From the NCBI GenBank assembly GCA_031378125.1, contig JANNDW010000285.1, positions 1 to 64,000 on the forward strand: 64,000 nucleotides of DNA, written 5' to 3'. Below the pieces are notes generated by a model. That model had not been told where the DNA came from and searched no databases. It saw nothing but the letters and a program-made list of their open reading frames with translations. The position numbers and the translations under genes are program-made. Positions 38,697 to 47,469 of the stretch are shown here, in pieces. The DNA comes from LGRD01 sp031378125 (GTDB lineage: Bacteria > Pseudomonadota > Gammaproteobacteria > Burkholderiales > Burkholderiaceae_C). Each line of letters starts with the position of its first letter. The stretch's first letter is position 1.

Positions 38697-38918
38697 CTGG
38701 CCAGGAGAGAGCCTCTTGTGGGGCCGCCGACGGCGCAGAGTCCGGTTTGAAAGAACGGGTCTCGAACGCTCAGGCAAAAGGACTGGCAAACGCTTCGTTA
38801 GAGGCGATCCTCGCTGGAGAGAGGCCCACCTTGAGTGGGTCCACCGAAGGGGCAAGCAGATGGCTCGCAAAGCGGCCGAATGCGAATCTCTCAGGTAAAG
38901 CGGACAGAGAGGGCTTTC
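38697..38918 (+). promoter_or_regulatory. Tandem glycine riboswitch controlling gcvTHP
   Basis: Two glycine aptamers in series. The first runs from AGGAGAG (38703) to CGCTCAGGCAAAAGGACTGG (38768-38787). The second runs from CTGGAGAGAG (38813) through CACCGAAGGGGCAAGC to TCTCAGGTAAAGCGGACAGA (38889-38908). These are the conserved core segments of the gcvT motif. Glycine binding would switch on the cleavage genes. It fills most of the 358-base gap between rlmD and gcvT. The expression platform, between about 38915 and 38970, includes the CCCCGGCGTGG..CCACCGGGG inverted repeat. Confidence 0.95.
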
Positions 38919-38970
38919 CCCCCGGCGTGGCTCGGCCACCGGGGTTTCAAGATCGCCCTCGGAGAACCAC

Positions 38971-40089
38971 ATGCCCGCCACCGCGCTTTCAACGACGCCG
39001 CTGCACGCCTTGCACCTTGAGCTGGGCGCAAAGATGGTGCCGTTTGCCGGCTACGACATGCCCGTCAGCTACCCCGCGGGCATCCTCAGCGAACACCGCC
39101 ATTGCCGTGACTCGGCAGCCTTGTTCGACGTGTCCCACATGGGCCAGGTGCGGCTCGTCGGTGCGGATGCGGCCGGCGCACTCGAATCGCTGGTGCCGGT
39201 TGACGTGCTGGGCCTGGCGGTGGGCAGACAACGCTACGGTTTCTTCACCAACCCCGCCGGTGGCATCCAGGACGACCTGATGATCACACGGCGCGCGGAC
39301 GACCTTCTGCTGATCGTCAACGCGGCATGCAAGCAAGCCGACATTCAGCACCTGCAGACCCACATCGGCCACCGCTGCGGCGTGCAGCCGCTGCCCGATC
39401 GTGCGCTGCTGGCGCTTCAGGGCCCCAAAGCAGTGACGGCGCTGGCGCGGCTGAATGCCGACGTGGCCAAGCTGACTTTCATGACCGGCATGGACGCGGT
39501 GCTGAACGGTGCGGCTTGTTTTCTGACGCGCTCCGGCTACACCGGTGAAGACGGTTTCGAAATTTCCGTGCCTGCCGCACAGGCCGAAAGCCTGGCCCGT
39601 GCGCTGCTGGCGCAGCCCGAAGTACGGGTGGCCGGCCTGGGCGCGCGCGACACGCTGCGCCTGGAGGCGGGCATGTGCCTTTATGGCCACGACATCCACG
39701 CCACCAGCACGCCGGTCGAGGCGGGTTTGAGCTGGGCGATTCAGAAAGTGCGCCGCGCCGGCGGCGCGCGCGCCGGCCGATACCCCGGCGCCGATGTCAT
39801 CGATGGCCAGTTGGCGCGCGGGACGACGAACAAACGTGTCGGCCTGGTCGGGCTGGAGCGCATGCCCGTGCGCGAAGGCGCGGTCATCCACGACGCGCAC
39901 GGCCACAAGCTGGGCCTGGTGACCAGCGGCACGCTGTCGCCAACCCTCAACAAGCCTGTGGCGATGGCCTACCTGGCCGCAAACCATGCCGCGCCGAGCC
40001 ACGAGGTCTACGCAGAGGTTCGTGGCAAACCCCAGCCGATGCGCGTCAGCACCATGCCGTTCACGCCGCACCATTATGTGCGCGGATGA
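38971..40089 (+). CDS. gcvT: Glycine cleavage system T protein (aminomethyltransferase)
   Basis: 372 residues. It transfers the methylene group from the H-protein aminomethyl-lipoyl arm to tetrahydrofolate, releasing ammonia. Motifs: KMVPFAGYDMPVSY, LFDVSHMGQV (with the catalytic Asp region), RSGYTGEDGFEISVP, GARDTLRLEAGMCLYGHD. It is first in gcvT-gcvH-gcvP behind the riboswitch. Confidence 0.97.
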   Translation: MPATALSTTPLHALHLELGAKMVPFAGYDMPVSYPAGILSEHRHCRDSAALFDVSHMGQVRLVGADAAGALESLVPVDVLGLAVGRQRYGFFTNPAGGIQDDLMITRRADDLLLIVNAACKQADIQHLQTHIGHRCGVQPLPDRALLALQGPKAVTALARLNADVAKLTFMTGMDAVLNGAACFLTRSGYTGEDGFEISVPAAQAESLARALLAQPEVRVAGLGARDTLRLEAGMCLYGHDIHATSTPVEAGLSWAIQKVRRAGGARAGRYPGADVIDGQLARGTTNKRVGLVGLERMPVREGAVIHDAHGHKLGLVTSGTLSPTLNKPVAMAYLAANHAAPSHEVYAEVRGKPQPMRVSTMPFTPHHYVRG

Positions 40090-40155
40090 ATCCCTTCCCA
40101 GTTCAACCCCACCGCCTTGCGCCCTGGAAGAAGGCCGCAACACCAAGGAGAGCTC

Positions 40156-40530
40156 ATGACCACCATGTACACCGCCGACCATGAATGGATCAACATCGAA
40201 GACCACGAAGCCGCGACGGTGGGCATCACCCACCACGCGCAGGATGCGCTGGGCGACGTGGTGTTCGTCGACCTGCCGGCCGTGGGCAGCACGTTCAAGA
40301 AGGGCGAGGTGGCCGGCGTGGTGGAGTCGGTGAAGGCGGCGGCCGACCTGAACATGCCCGTCAGCGGCGAAGTGGTCGAGGTCAACGAAGCCTTGCGCGC
40401 CGACCCTTCGCTGGCCAACACCGACCCACTGGGGCATGGCTGGTTCTTCAAGGTCCATCTGAACAACATGGCCGAGTTCGAGCAGTTGATGGACGGGCCC
40501 GCCTACGACCTGCTCGTCAAGAACGCCTGA
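40156..40530 (+). CDS. gcvH: Glycine cleavage system H protein
   Basis: 124-residue lipoyl carrier. The lipoylated lysine is Lys60 in VVESVKAAADLN. The start at 40156 has an AGGAG site 7 bases upstream (40146-40150); the open frame starts 13 codons earlier but lacks resemblance. It shuttles the aminomethyl group between GcvP and GcvT. Confidence 0.97.
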   Translation: MTTMYTADHEWINIEDHEAATVGITHHAQDALGDVVFVDLPAVGSTFKKGEVAGVVESVKAAADLNMPVSGEVVEVNEALRADPSLANTDPLGHGWFFKVHLNNMAEFEQLMDGPAYDLLVKNA

Positions 40531-40582
40531 GCGCCTCTCTTTGCCAAGTTACGCCACGCCGCGCCGCGGCAGAAAGTACCCG

Positions 40583-43534
40583 ATGCTGATGTCCACCCAC
40601 AAGCCGCTGGGCGAGCTTGAAAACGCCGCTGAGTTCATCGCCCGCCACATCGGTGTGGCCGAGGCCGACGAGCGCCACATGCTGTCCGTCATCGGAGCGG
40701 CTTCGCGGCGCGCGCTGATCGAAGCCATCGTGCCTCGCAGCATTGCCCGCAGCCAGGCGATGGCGCTGCCCGCGGTGGTTTCCGAAGCCCAGGCATTGGC
40801 GGAACTCAAAGGCATCGCCGGCCGCAACAAGGTTCTCAAGAGCTGCATCGGCCAGGGTTACCACGGCACGCACACACCCGGCGTGATCCTGCGCAACGTG
40901 CTCGAAAACCCGGCCTGGTACACCGCGTACACGCCCTACCAGGCCGAGATTTCCCAGGGCCGTCTGGAAGCATTGGTGAACTTCCAGACCATGGTGTGCG
41001 AGCTGACCGGCATGGCCATCGCTGGCTCGTCGATGCTCGACGAAGCCACCGCCGCCGCCGAAGCGATGAGCTTGGCGCTGCGGGTGGGCAAAAGCAAGTC
41101 CAGCACCTTCCATGTGGCCGACGACGTGCTGCCGCAGACCTTGGAAGTCATGCGCACGCGCGCCCAGCCGTTGGGGATCACGGTCACCACCGGGCCCGCC
41201 GAAACAGCTGGCGAGCCGGCGGCCTTCGCGGTGCTGCTGCAATACCCTGGCGTCAACGGCGCCGTGCGCGATCTCAAACCCGTCATCGAGGCGATCCACG
41301 CCCACGGCGGCCTGGCCATCGTGGCCGCCGATCTGCTGGCGCTGACCCTGCTGGTCCCGCCGGGCGAGATGGGTGCGGACATCGTGGTGGGCAACACCCA
41401 GCGCTTTGGCATGCCCATGGGCAATGGCGGGCCGCATGCCGCCTACCTGGCCACCCGGGACGAGTTCAAGCGTTCGATGCCGGGCAGGCTGGTGGGCGTG
41501 AGCGTCGATGTGCACGGCAACGCTGCTTACCGGCTGGCATTGCAGACCCGCGAGCAGCACATCCGGCGCGAAAAAGCCACCAGCAACATCTGCACCGCCC
41601 AGGTGCTGCCGGCCGTCGTGGCCAGCATGTTCGCGGTTTACCACGGACCGGAAGGGCTCAAGCGGATTGCGCGCCGCGTGGCCAGCTACACCGCGGTGCT
41701 GGCCGCGGGGCTGAAGCAGCGCGGCTTGTCGCTGCTGAACACGAGCGCGTTCGACACGCTTCACGTCGCCACCGGCGCAAGCACCGACGCCGTGCTGCAG
41801 GCCGCGTGCGATGCCGGCTTCAACCTGCGCCGCGCATCGGCCGCCAGCGTGGGGATCACGCTGGACGAAACCAGCACGCGCGACGACGTGACGGCGCTGT
41901 TGAACATCGTCCCATATGCAGCCAAGACATCCGGCACGGATTCGCGCCGGCACCTGGACGAAACCGAAGCCGAGACCTTCGCCAAATTCGAGAAAGGGAT
42001 CAGCGCGCTGATCCCACCCTCGCTGGCACGGACCAGTGCATTCCTCACCCACCCGATTTTCAACCGCCACCATTCCGAGACCGACATGCTGCGCTACCTT
42101 CGCAGCCTGGCCGACAAGGACCTGGCGCTGGACCGCACGATGATCCCGCTGGGCTCTTGCACGATGAAGCTCAACGCCACCAGTGAGATGATTCCCATCA
42201 CCTGGCCGGAGTTTGCCGATCTGCACCCGTTCGCACCGAGCGACCAGTTGGCCGGCTACGACCTGTTGCGCGAGCAGCTCGAAGCCTGGCTGGCCCAGGC
42301 CACCGGCTACAGCGGCGTCAGCCTGCAGCCCAATGCCGGCTCGCAAGGCGAATACGCGGGCCTGCTGGTCATCAAGGCGTTTCACGCGTCACGCGGCGAG
42401 AGCCGGCGCAACATCTGCCTGATCCCCGAGTCGGCCCACGGCACCAACCCGGCCAGCGCCCACATGGCCGGGCTGCAGGTGGTGGTGACCCGCTGCGATG
42501 AGATGGGCAACGTCGACATGGAGGACTTGCAAGCCAAGTGCGAGCAGCACAGCGACAGACTCGCCGCGGTGATGATCACCTACCCCAGCACACACGGCGT
42601 GTTCGAGGTGCGCGTCAAAGAGTTGTGCGCGCTGGTGCACCAGCATGGCGGGCGCGTCTACGTGGACGGGGCCAACATGAACGCACTGGTCGGCGTGTCC
42701 GCGCCGGGCGAGTTCGGCGGCGACGTGAGCCACCTCAACCTGCACAAGACCTTTTGCATTCCGCACGGCGGCGGCGGGCCTGGCGTCGGGCCAGTCGCGG
42801 TGGTGGCCGACCTGGTGCCGTTTCTGCCGGCACACCGAACGGCGGGAATCGGCACCGAACAACAGGTCGGCGCCGTCAGCGCCGCGCCGCTGGGCAACTC
42901 GGCGGTGCTGCCGAACAGCTGGATGTACTGCCGCATGATGGGTGCGCCCGGCCTTCAAGCGGCCACCGAAACCGCCATCCTGAGTGCCAACTACATTGCC
43001 GCACGGCTGGCTGACCACTACCCCGTGCTGTACTCGGGCGGCTCGGCGCAACTCAAGGGCGGTGGCGTGGCGCACGAGTGCATTCTCGACCTGCGGCCGT
43101 TGAAAGAAGCCACCGGCGGCGCCCAGGGCATCAGTGCCGAAGACGTCGCCAAGCGGCTGATCGACTACGGTTTTCACGCCCCCACGCTGAGCTTTCCGGT
43201 GGCGGGCACCTTGATGGTGGAGCCGACCGAAAGCGAATCGCTGCGCGAGCTGGACCGGTTCTGCGACGCGATGATCGCCATCCGCTTTGAGATCGCCAAG
43301 GTGGAGTCGGGCCAGTGGCCGCGCGATCAGAACCCGTTGAAAAATGCGCCGCACACGGCGCCGTCTTTGCTCACCGCCGATTGGCCTCATGCGTACTCTC
43401 GCGAGGACGCCGCCTACCCCCTGGCGTCGTTGCGCCAGGCCAAGTACTGGTCTCCGGTGGGCAGGGTCGACAACGTCTGGGGCGATCGCAACCTGATGTG
43501 CTCATGCCCGCCGATGTCGGACTATGCCGGCTGA
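40583..43534 (+). CDS. gcvP: Glycine dehydrogenase (decarboxylating), P protein
   Basis: About 983 residues, a single-chain P protein with two homologous halves. The PLP lysine lies in LNLHKTFCIPHGGGGPG. It decarboxylates glycine and passes the aminomethyl group to the H protein. The start is uncertain: ATG at 40583 or 40589 is most likely (the frame begins with a TTG at 40541 that is not convincing). GcvL (dihydrolipoamide dehydrogenase) is not in the window and may be shared with other complexes. Confidence 0.96.
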   Translation: MLMSTHKPLGELENAAEFIARHIGVAEADERHMLSVIGAASRRALIEAIVPRSIARSQAMALPAVVSEAQALAELKGIAGRNKVLKSCIGQGYHGTHTPGVILRNVLENPAWYTAYTPYQAEISQGRLEALVNFQTMVCELTGMAIAGSSMLDEATAAAEAMSLALRVGKSKSSTFHVADDVLPQTLEVMRTRAQPLGITVTTGPAETAGEPAAFAVLLQYPGVNGAVRDLKPVIEAIHAHGGLAIVAADLLALTLLVPPGEMGADIVVGNTQRFGMPMGNGGPHAAYLATRDEFKRSMPGRLVGVSVDVHGNAAYRLALQTREQHIRREKATSNICTAQVLPAVVASMFAVYHGPEGLKRIARRVASYTAVLAAGLKQRGLSLLNTSAFDTLHVATGASTDAVLQAACDAGFNLRRASAASVGITLDETSTRDDVTALLNIVPYAAKTSGTDSRRHLDETEAETFAKFEKGISALIPPSLARTSAFLTHPIFNRHHSETDMLRYLRSLADKDLALDRTMIPLGSCTMKLNATSEMIPITWPEFADLHPFAPSDQLAGYDLLREQLEAWLAQATGYSGVSLQPNAGSQGEYAGLLVIKAFHASRGESRRNICLIPESAHGTNPASAHMAGLQVVVTRCDEMGNVDMEDLQAKCEQHSDRLAAVMITYPSTHGVFEVRVKELCALVHQHGGRVYVDGANMNALVGVSAPGEFGGDVSHLNLHKTFCIPHGGGGPGVGPVAVVADLVPFLPAHRTAGIGTEQQVGAVSAAPLGNSAVLPNSWMYCRMMGAPGLQAATETAILSANYIAARLADHYPVLYSGGSAQLKGGGVAHECILDLRPLKEATGGAQGISAEDVAKRLIDYGFHAPTLSFPVAGTLMVEPTESESLRELDRFCDAMIAIRFEIAKVESGQWPRDQNPLKNAPHTAPSLLTADWPHAYSREDAAYPLASLRQAKYWSPVGRVDNVWGDRNLMCSCPPMSDYAG

Positions 43535-43578
43535 ACGAGAGAGCCTGTGCGCAGCCGTGTGCCGGCCCGGCGCCGCAC

Positions 43579-44526
43579 TCACTGCTCCAGGAAGCGCTGC
43601 GCGTCCAGTGCCGCCATGCAGCCCGTGCCGGCACTGGTGACGGCCTGGCGATAGACATGGTCTTGCACGTCGCCGGCGGCAAAAACGCCCGGCACGCTGG
43701 TCATCGTGGCCATGCCGCTCAGGCCTGATTGGGTGATGATGTAGCCGTCCTTCATCTCCAGTTGGCCCTTGAATATGTCGGTGTTGGGTTGGTGGCCGAT
43801 CGCGATGAAACAGCCCTTCAGGGTGAGATCGGCGGTGCCGCCGCCCCGCGTGCTCTTGATGCGCACCCCGGTCACGCCGCTGGCGTCTCCCAGCACTTCA
43901 TCCAGCGTGTGCCACAGGTGCAATTCCATCTTGCCGGCCGCCACCTTGTCCATCAGCTTGTCGACCAGAATGGCCTCGGCGCGGAACTTGTCGCGCCGAT
44001 GCACGAGGTGCACTTTCGAGGCGATATTCGACAAGTACAGCGCCTCTTCGACGGCCGTATTGCCACCGCCCACCACGCAGACATCCTGGTCGCGGTAGAA
44101 GAAGCCGTCGCAGGTGGCGCAGCCGCTCACACCGCGCCCCATGAAAGCTTCTTCCGACGGCAGGCCGATGTATTTGGCCGAAGCGCCGGTGGCGATGACC
44201 AGCGCGTCGCAGGTGTAGGTGCCGGAGTCGCCCTGCAACGTGAACGGGCGCTTGGAAAAGTCGACCTGGTTGATGTGATCGAACACGATTTGGGTGTTGA
44301 AGCGCTCGGCGTGTTTCTGGAACCGCTCCATCAACTCGGGGCCTTGCACACCGTCGACGTCGGCCGGCCAGTTGTCCACATCGGTCGTGGTCATCAACTG
44401 CCCGCCCTGGGCAATGCCGGTGATCAGCACCGGCTTGAGGTTGGCGCGGGCGGCATAGACCGCGGCGGAGTAGCCGGCCGGGCCGGAGCCCAGGATCAAG
44501 ACCTTGGCGTGTTGAGATGCGGACAT
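43579..44526 (-). CDS. trxB: Thioredoxin reductase TrxB
   Basis: 315 residues with the low-molecular-weight TrxB layout: FAD-binding GSGPAGYSAA (14-22), redox disulfide CATC (Cys136, Cys139), NADPH-binding VGGGNTAVEEAL and C-terminal AAGDVQDHVYRQAVTSAGTGCMAALDAQ. It passes electrons from NADPH to thioredoxin. It is last in the run tlpA-like / DUF4266 / DUF3570 / apbE / dsbD / trxB, 31 bases after dsbD, which joins cytosolic reducing power to the DsbD conduit. Confidence 0.96.
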   Translation of the reverse strand: MSASQHAKVLILGSGPAGYSAAVYAARANLKPVLITGIAQGGQLMTTTDVDNWPADVDGVQGPELMERFQKHAERFNTQIVFDHINQVDFSKRPFTLQGDSGTYTCDALVIATGASAKYIGLPSEEAFMGRGVSGCATCDGFFYRDQDVCVVGGGNTAVEEALYLSNIASKVHLVHRRDKFRAEAILVDKLMDKVAAGKMELHLWHTLDEVLGDASGVTGVRIKSTRGGGTADLTLKGCFIAIGHQPNTDIFKGQLEMKDGYIITQSGLSGMATMTSVPGVFAAGDVQDHVYRQAVTSAGTGCMAALDAQRFLEQ

Positions 44527-44557
44527 GGAGTTGGGTCGGGTCGTGGTGGGTTGAAAA

Positions 44558-46495
44558 TCAGTTCAGACTGAGCTTGACGGCGCTGATGGATTCGATGCGG
44601 TCCAGGTGTTCACCGAACATCCTGGCGTTCTGGAAGCCGATCACCCGGGCCCGGCTCAGCTCAGGCCCGGCGGGCGCAAAGAACAACAGTGCCGGCGGCC
44701 CGAACAGCCCGTACTTGCGCATCAATGCCTTGTCGTCGGCACTGTTGGCCGTCACGTTGGCCCGCAGCAGGGTCATGCCGGCCAGCCGTTTGCGAACCGA
44801 TTCGTCGGCAAAGGTCAGCGCTTCCATCTCCTTGCAGGCCACGCACCAGTCGGCATAAAAATCGAGCATCACGGGCTTGTTCGAGACCCGAACCGCGGCG
44901 TCGAGTGCCGCGAGGTTGGCCACCGTCTGGAACTTCAGCTCCGCCTGGTTCGACGCCGTCGGGCCCAGGGGTCCGCCGACACTCGCCGACAGATGTTGCA
45001 AGGGCTGCAGCAGATCGCGCCCGCCCGAGGCCATTCCCGCCAACTGAAGCGTCGCCAGCACGGCGAGCATCAAGCCCATCCCCTTGGTCACGGCGCGCCC
45101 CGGGGTGACCGATTCCGACAAGCGCTCAAACGCACCCAGGTAAACGGCGCAGGCCAACAGCAGCGCGGCAACACCCAACATCATCGCCCAGCTCGGAAGC
45201 ACCGGCGACACCAGCCACAAGGCGACCGCCAACAGCATCACGCCGAAGAAATGCTTGACCCGCTCCATCCACACGCCCGTACGAGGCAGCAAGGACCCCG
45301 CCGACAAGCCCACCAGCAGCAGCGGCACGCTCATGCCCGAGGCCAGCGCGAACAGCGCCACGCCACCGAGCAGCACATCCCGGGTCTGGCTGATGTACAC
45401 CAGCGCACCGGCCAGCGGTGCGGCAACACAAGGGCCGACGATCAACGCCGACAGACCTCCCATCAGAAACACGCCCGCGTGCTGGCCCCCTTGCAAACGC
45501 CCCGACCACTGAGAAAGGCGCGTCTGGATGCGCGCCGGCATTTGCAGTTCGTAGACGCCGAACATGGCCAACGACAGCCCCGCCAGCAGCAGCGCAAACG
45601 TACCCAGCACCCAGGCGTTTTGCAGCGCCGCCGCCAGCCCCTCGCCGGCCAGGCCCGCGGCCATGCCGAACGCCGTGTAGACCAGCGCCATGCCAAGCGA
45701 ATAGGCCAGCGCCAGGCCAAAGCCGCGGCTGCGCGAGACGGGACCCGATTGGCCGACGATGATGGACGACAGAATCGGGATCATCGGCAATACGCAGGGT
45801 GTGAACGCCAGCAGCAAACCCGCCAGCAGGAACACGCCGGCAACCGTCAACAGGCTGCGCGATTGCAGCGCCTGCGCGAATTGGGCTGGCTCACTGGCTG
45901 CGCCGGTCGACGCAGTGGCCCCAGTGACGGCGGTGGTGGCGGCGGTCGTGGAGGTCGTGGAGGTCGCTGCCGCCACCGCGGGCAGCCCTCCTTCCTCAGG
46001 TGTCCACGCCGCGGATTGCGCTTCGGTCAACAGGCTGAGCTTGGCCATGCCGCCCGCGCCCGTTTCGACCTTGAAGGCACGCTGCATCGGCGGGTAGCAC
46101 AAGCCCTTGTCGGCGCAGCCCTGGTTGCCCACGATCAGCTTGAACGGCGCGCTGGACGCTTTGGCAAGCGGAGCGACCAACGTGGCCGAGTCCCGAAAGT
46201 ACTCGACCTCCTTCTGAAACGTCTCGTCGAACTTTGTCTTGCCCTTGGGAACCCGCAGTTCACCCAGCTGAACCGTGCCGGGCATCGCCTCGACGCTGAA
46301 CTTGTCACCGTAAAGATAGTAGCCGGGGGCGATGTCGAAGCGAATCTCGATGCGTTCGGCATCCACCGCGCGGGCCGACAGCTTGAATGCCACCTCGGGG
46401 TCGAGAAACTCGTCGGCGGCGCGCACGATGCCGCTCGCCGCCAACAGTGCGAGCATGCCCAGCGGGATCCACAAGCGTTTCAAATCAGATGTCAT
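44558..46495 (-). CDS. dsbD: Thiol:disulfide interchange protein DsbD
   Basis: 645 residues. After a signal peptide the periplasmic alpha domain shows its cysteine pair in GCADKGLCYPP. The membrane domain (about residues 215-500) has paired cysteines in FTPCVLPMIPIL and VGPCVAAPLAGA. The C-terminal gamma thioredoxin domain has WCVACKEME. It carries electrons from cytosolic thioredoxin to periplasmic acceptors, here probably including the TlpA-like protein at 48915. A low-complexity Ser/Thr/Ala/Val linker lies between the alpha and membrane domains (about 175-205). It starts 15 bases after apbE. Confidence 0.97.
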   Translation of the reverse strand: MTSDLKRLWIPLGMLALLAASGIVRAADEFLDPEVAFKLSARAVDAERIEIRFDIAPGYYLYGDKFSVEAMPGTVQLGELRVPKGKTKFDETFQKEVEYFRDSATLVAPLAKASSAPFKLIVGNQGCADKGLCYPPMQRAFKVETGAGGMAKLSLLTEAQSAAWTPEEGGLPAVAAATSTTSTTAATTAVTGATASTGAASEPAQFAQALQSRSLLTVAGVFLLAGLLLAFTPCVLPMIPILSSIIVGQSGPVSRSRGFGLALAYSLGMALVYTAFGMAAGLAGEGLAAALQNAWVLGTFALLLAGLSLAMFGVYELQMPARIQTRLSQWSGRLQGGQHAGVFLMGGLSALIVGPCVAAPLAGALVYISQTRDVLLGGVALFALASGMSVPLLLVGLSAGSLLPRTGVWMERVKHFFGVMLLAVALWLVSPVLPSWAMMLGVAALLLACAVYLGAFERLSESVTPGRAVTKGMGLMLAVLATLQLAGMASGGRDLLQPLQHLSASVGGPLGPTASNQAELKFQTVANLAALDAAVRVSNKPVMLDFYADWCVACKEMEALTFADESVRKRLAGMTLLRANVTANSADDKALMRKYGLFGPPALLFFAPAGPELSRARVIGFQNARMFGEHLDRIESISAVKLSLN

Positions 46496-46510
46496 TGGGG
46501 TGAATTCTAT

Positions 46511-47440
46511 TCAAGCCCACACCACCTCGGTGGCGTGCTGGTGAATGCCCCCCCCGGCGTCCACCGCCAGGTAGTCGACGTTCTGGCTGGCCAGGAAGGC
46601 CAACGCCTCGCTGCCCTTGAGCATCGCCACCGTCGTCAACGCCCCGGCCGCCAGGCAGGCCGGGGCCACCACGCTGACAGAACGCCAAGCGCGCACCGGC
46701 CAGCCGGTGCGCGGATTCAACACATGGCAATAGCGAACGCCGTCGCGTTCGAAGTAGCGTTCGTAGTCACCGCTGGTGGCCAGTGCGCCGACGCTCAGCG
46801 CCAAGCTGGCGAGCATGCGGTGCTCGTCGCGCGGATGCTGGATGCCCAGCGACCAGGGCATGCCGCCCGGCCGCGGCCCGACCAGCCGAATATCGCCACC
46901 CAAATTGACCATGCCGTGCCGCACACCGTGCTGCTGCAGCAGCGTGGCGGCGCGGTCAGCGGCGTACTCTTTGCCGAAGCCGCCGAAGTCCAGTTCCATG
47001 CCGGCTATCGGCAACTCGATGCGGCTGTCCTTCCAACGCACCTGCTGCCAGCCCACCAGCGGCAGCAAGGCCTCGATCCGGGCCGGCTCGGGCAACCGCG
47101 CGGCGCGGAAATCCCAAGCCTTGCGCAAGCTGCCCGAGGTCGCGTCGAACAGCCCGTCGCTCATGCCGTGCAGCTTGGCGGCAAAGTCCAGCAAATGGGC
47201 CGTCTCGGCGTCGACGTCCACCGCGTGGCCATTGCCGGCCGCCGCGTTGATTCGCGACACCACGCTGGCGGCGCGGTAGCGCGAAAACTTGGATTCGATG
47301 CGCTGCACTTCGGCAATCGCCAACTTGGCCAAGGGCTCGGCTTTGCGGCGGCTCAAACCCGCGATGCGCACCTCGCAATCGCAGGCCATCGCAGAGAACT
47401 GGAAGCCGATGTCTTCAGCCGCCTTCGCCTGCGTGCCCAT
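46511..47440 (-). CDS. apbE: ApbE family FAD:protein FMN transferase without signal peptide
   Basis: 309 residues from the ATG at 47440, which has a GGGAGGT site 8 bases upstream; longer starts would run into the DUF3570 gene. ApbE proteins attach FMN from FAD to Thr (or Ser) in D-x-x-S/T-G-A-T motifs. Family segments: FSAMACDCEVRI, KFSRYRAASVVSRIN, GGFGKEYAADRAATLL, MVNLGGDIRLVG, VGALATSGDYERYF, HVLNPRTGWPV. No signal peptide or lipobox is visible from any in-frame start, whereas most bacterial ApbE are exported. The gene lies between the DUF3570 gene, whose product carries the target motif, and dsbD. Confidence 0.93.
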   Translation of the reverse strand: MGTQAKAAEDIGFQFSAMACDCEVRIAGLSRRKAEPLAKLAIAEVQRIESKFSRYRAASVVSRINAAAGNGHAVDVDAETAHLLDFAAKLHGMSDGLFDATSGSLRKAWDFRAARLPEPARIEALLPLVGWQQVRWKDSRIELPIAGMELDFGGFGKEYAADRAATLLQQHGVRHGMVNLGGDIRLVGPRPGGMPWSLGIQHPRDEHRMLASLALSVGALATSGDYERYFERDGVRYCHVLNPRTGWPVRAWRSVSVVAPACLAAGALTTVAMLKGSEALAFLASQNVDYLAVDAGGGIHQHATEVVWA

Positions 47441-47469
47441 GTGCGCGACCTCCCGGAATCGATACGTTC

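Noticed and set aside
38645..39280. Open frame over the glycine riboswitch
   Set aside because: The conserved aptamer segments explain this sequence, and the frame has no homology or ribosome binding site.
45895..45975. GGT/GTC-rich repetitive run inside dsbD, considered as an inserted element
   Set aside because: It encodes an in-frame Ser/Thr/Ala/Val linker between the alpha and membrane domains, without terminal repeats or a frame change.
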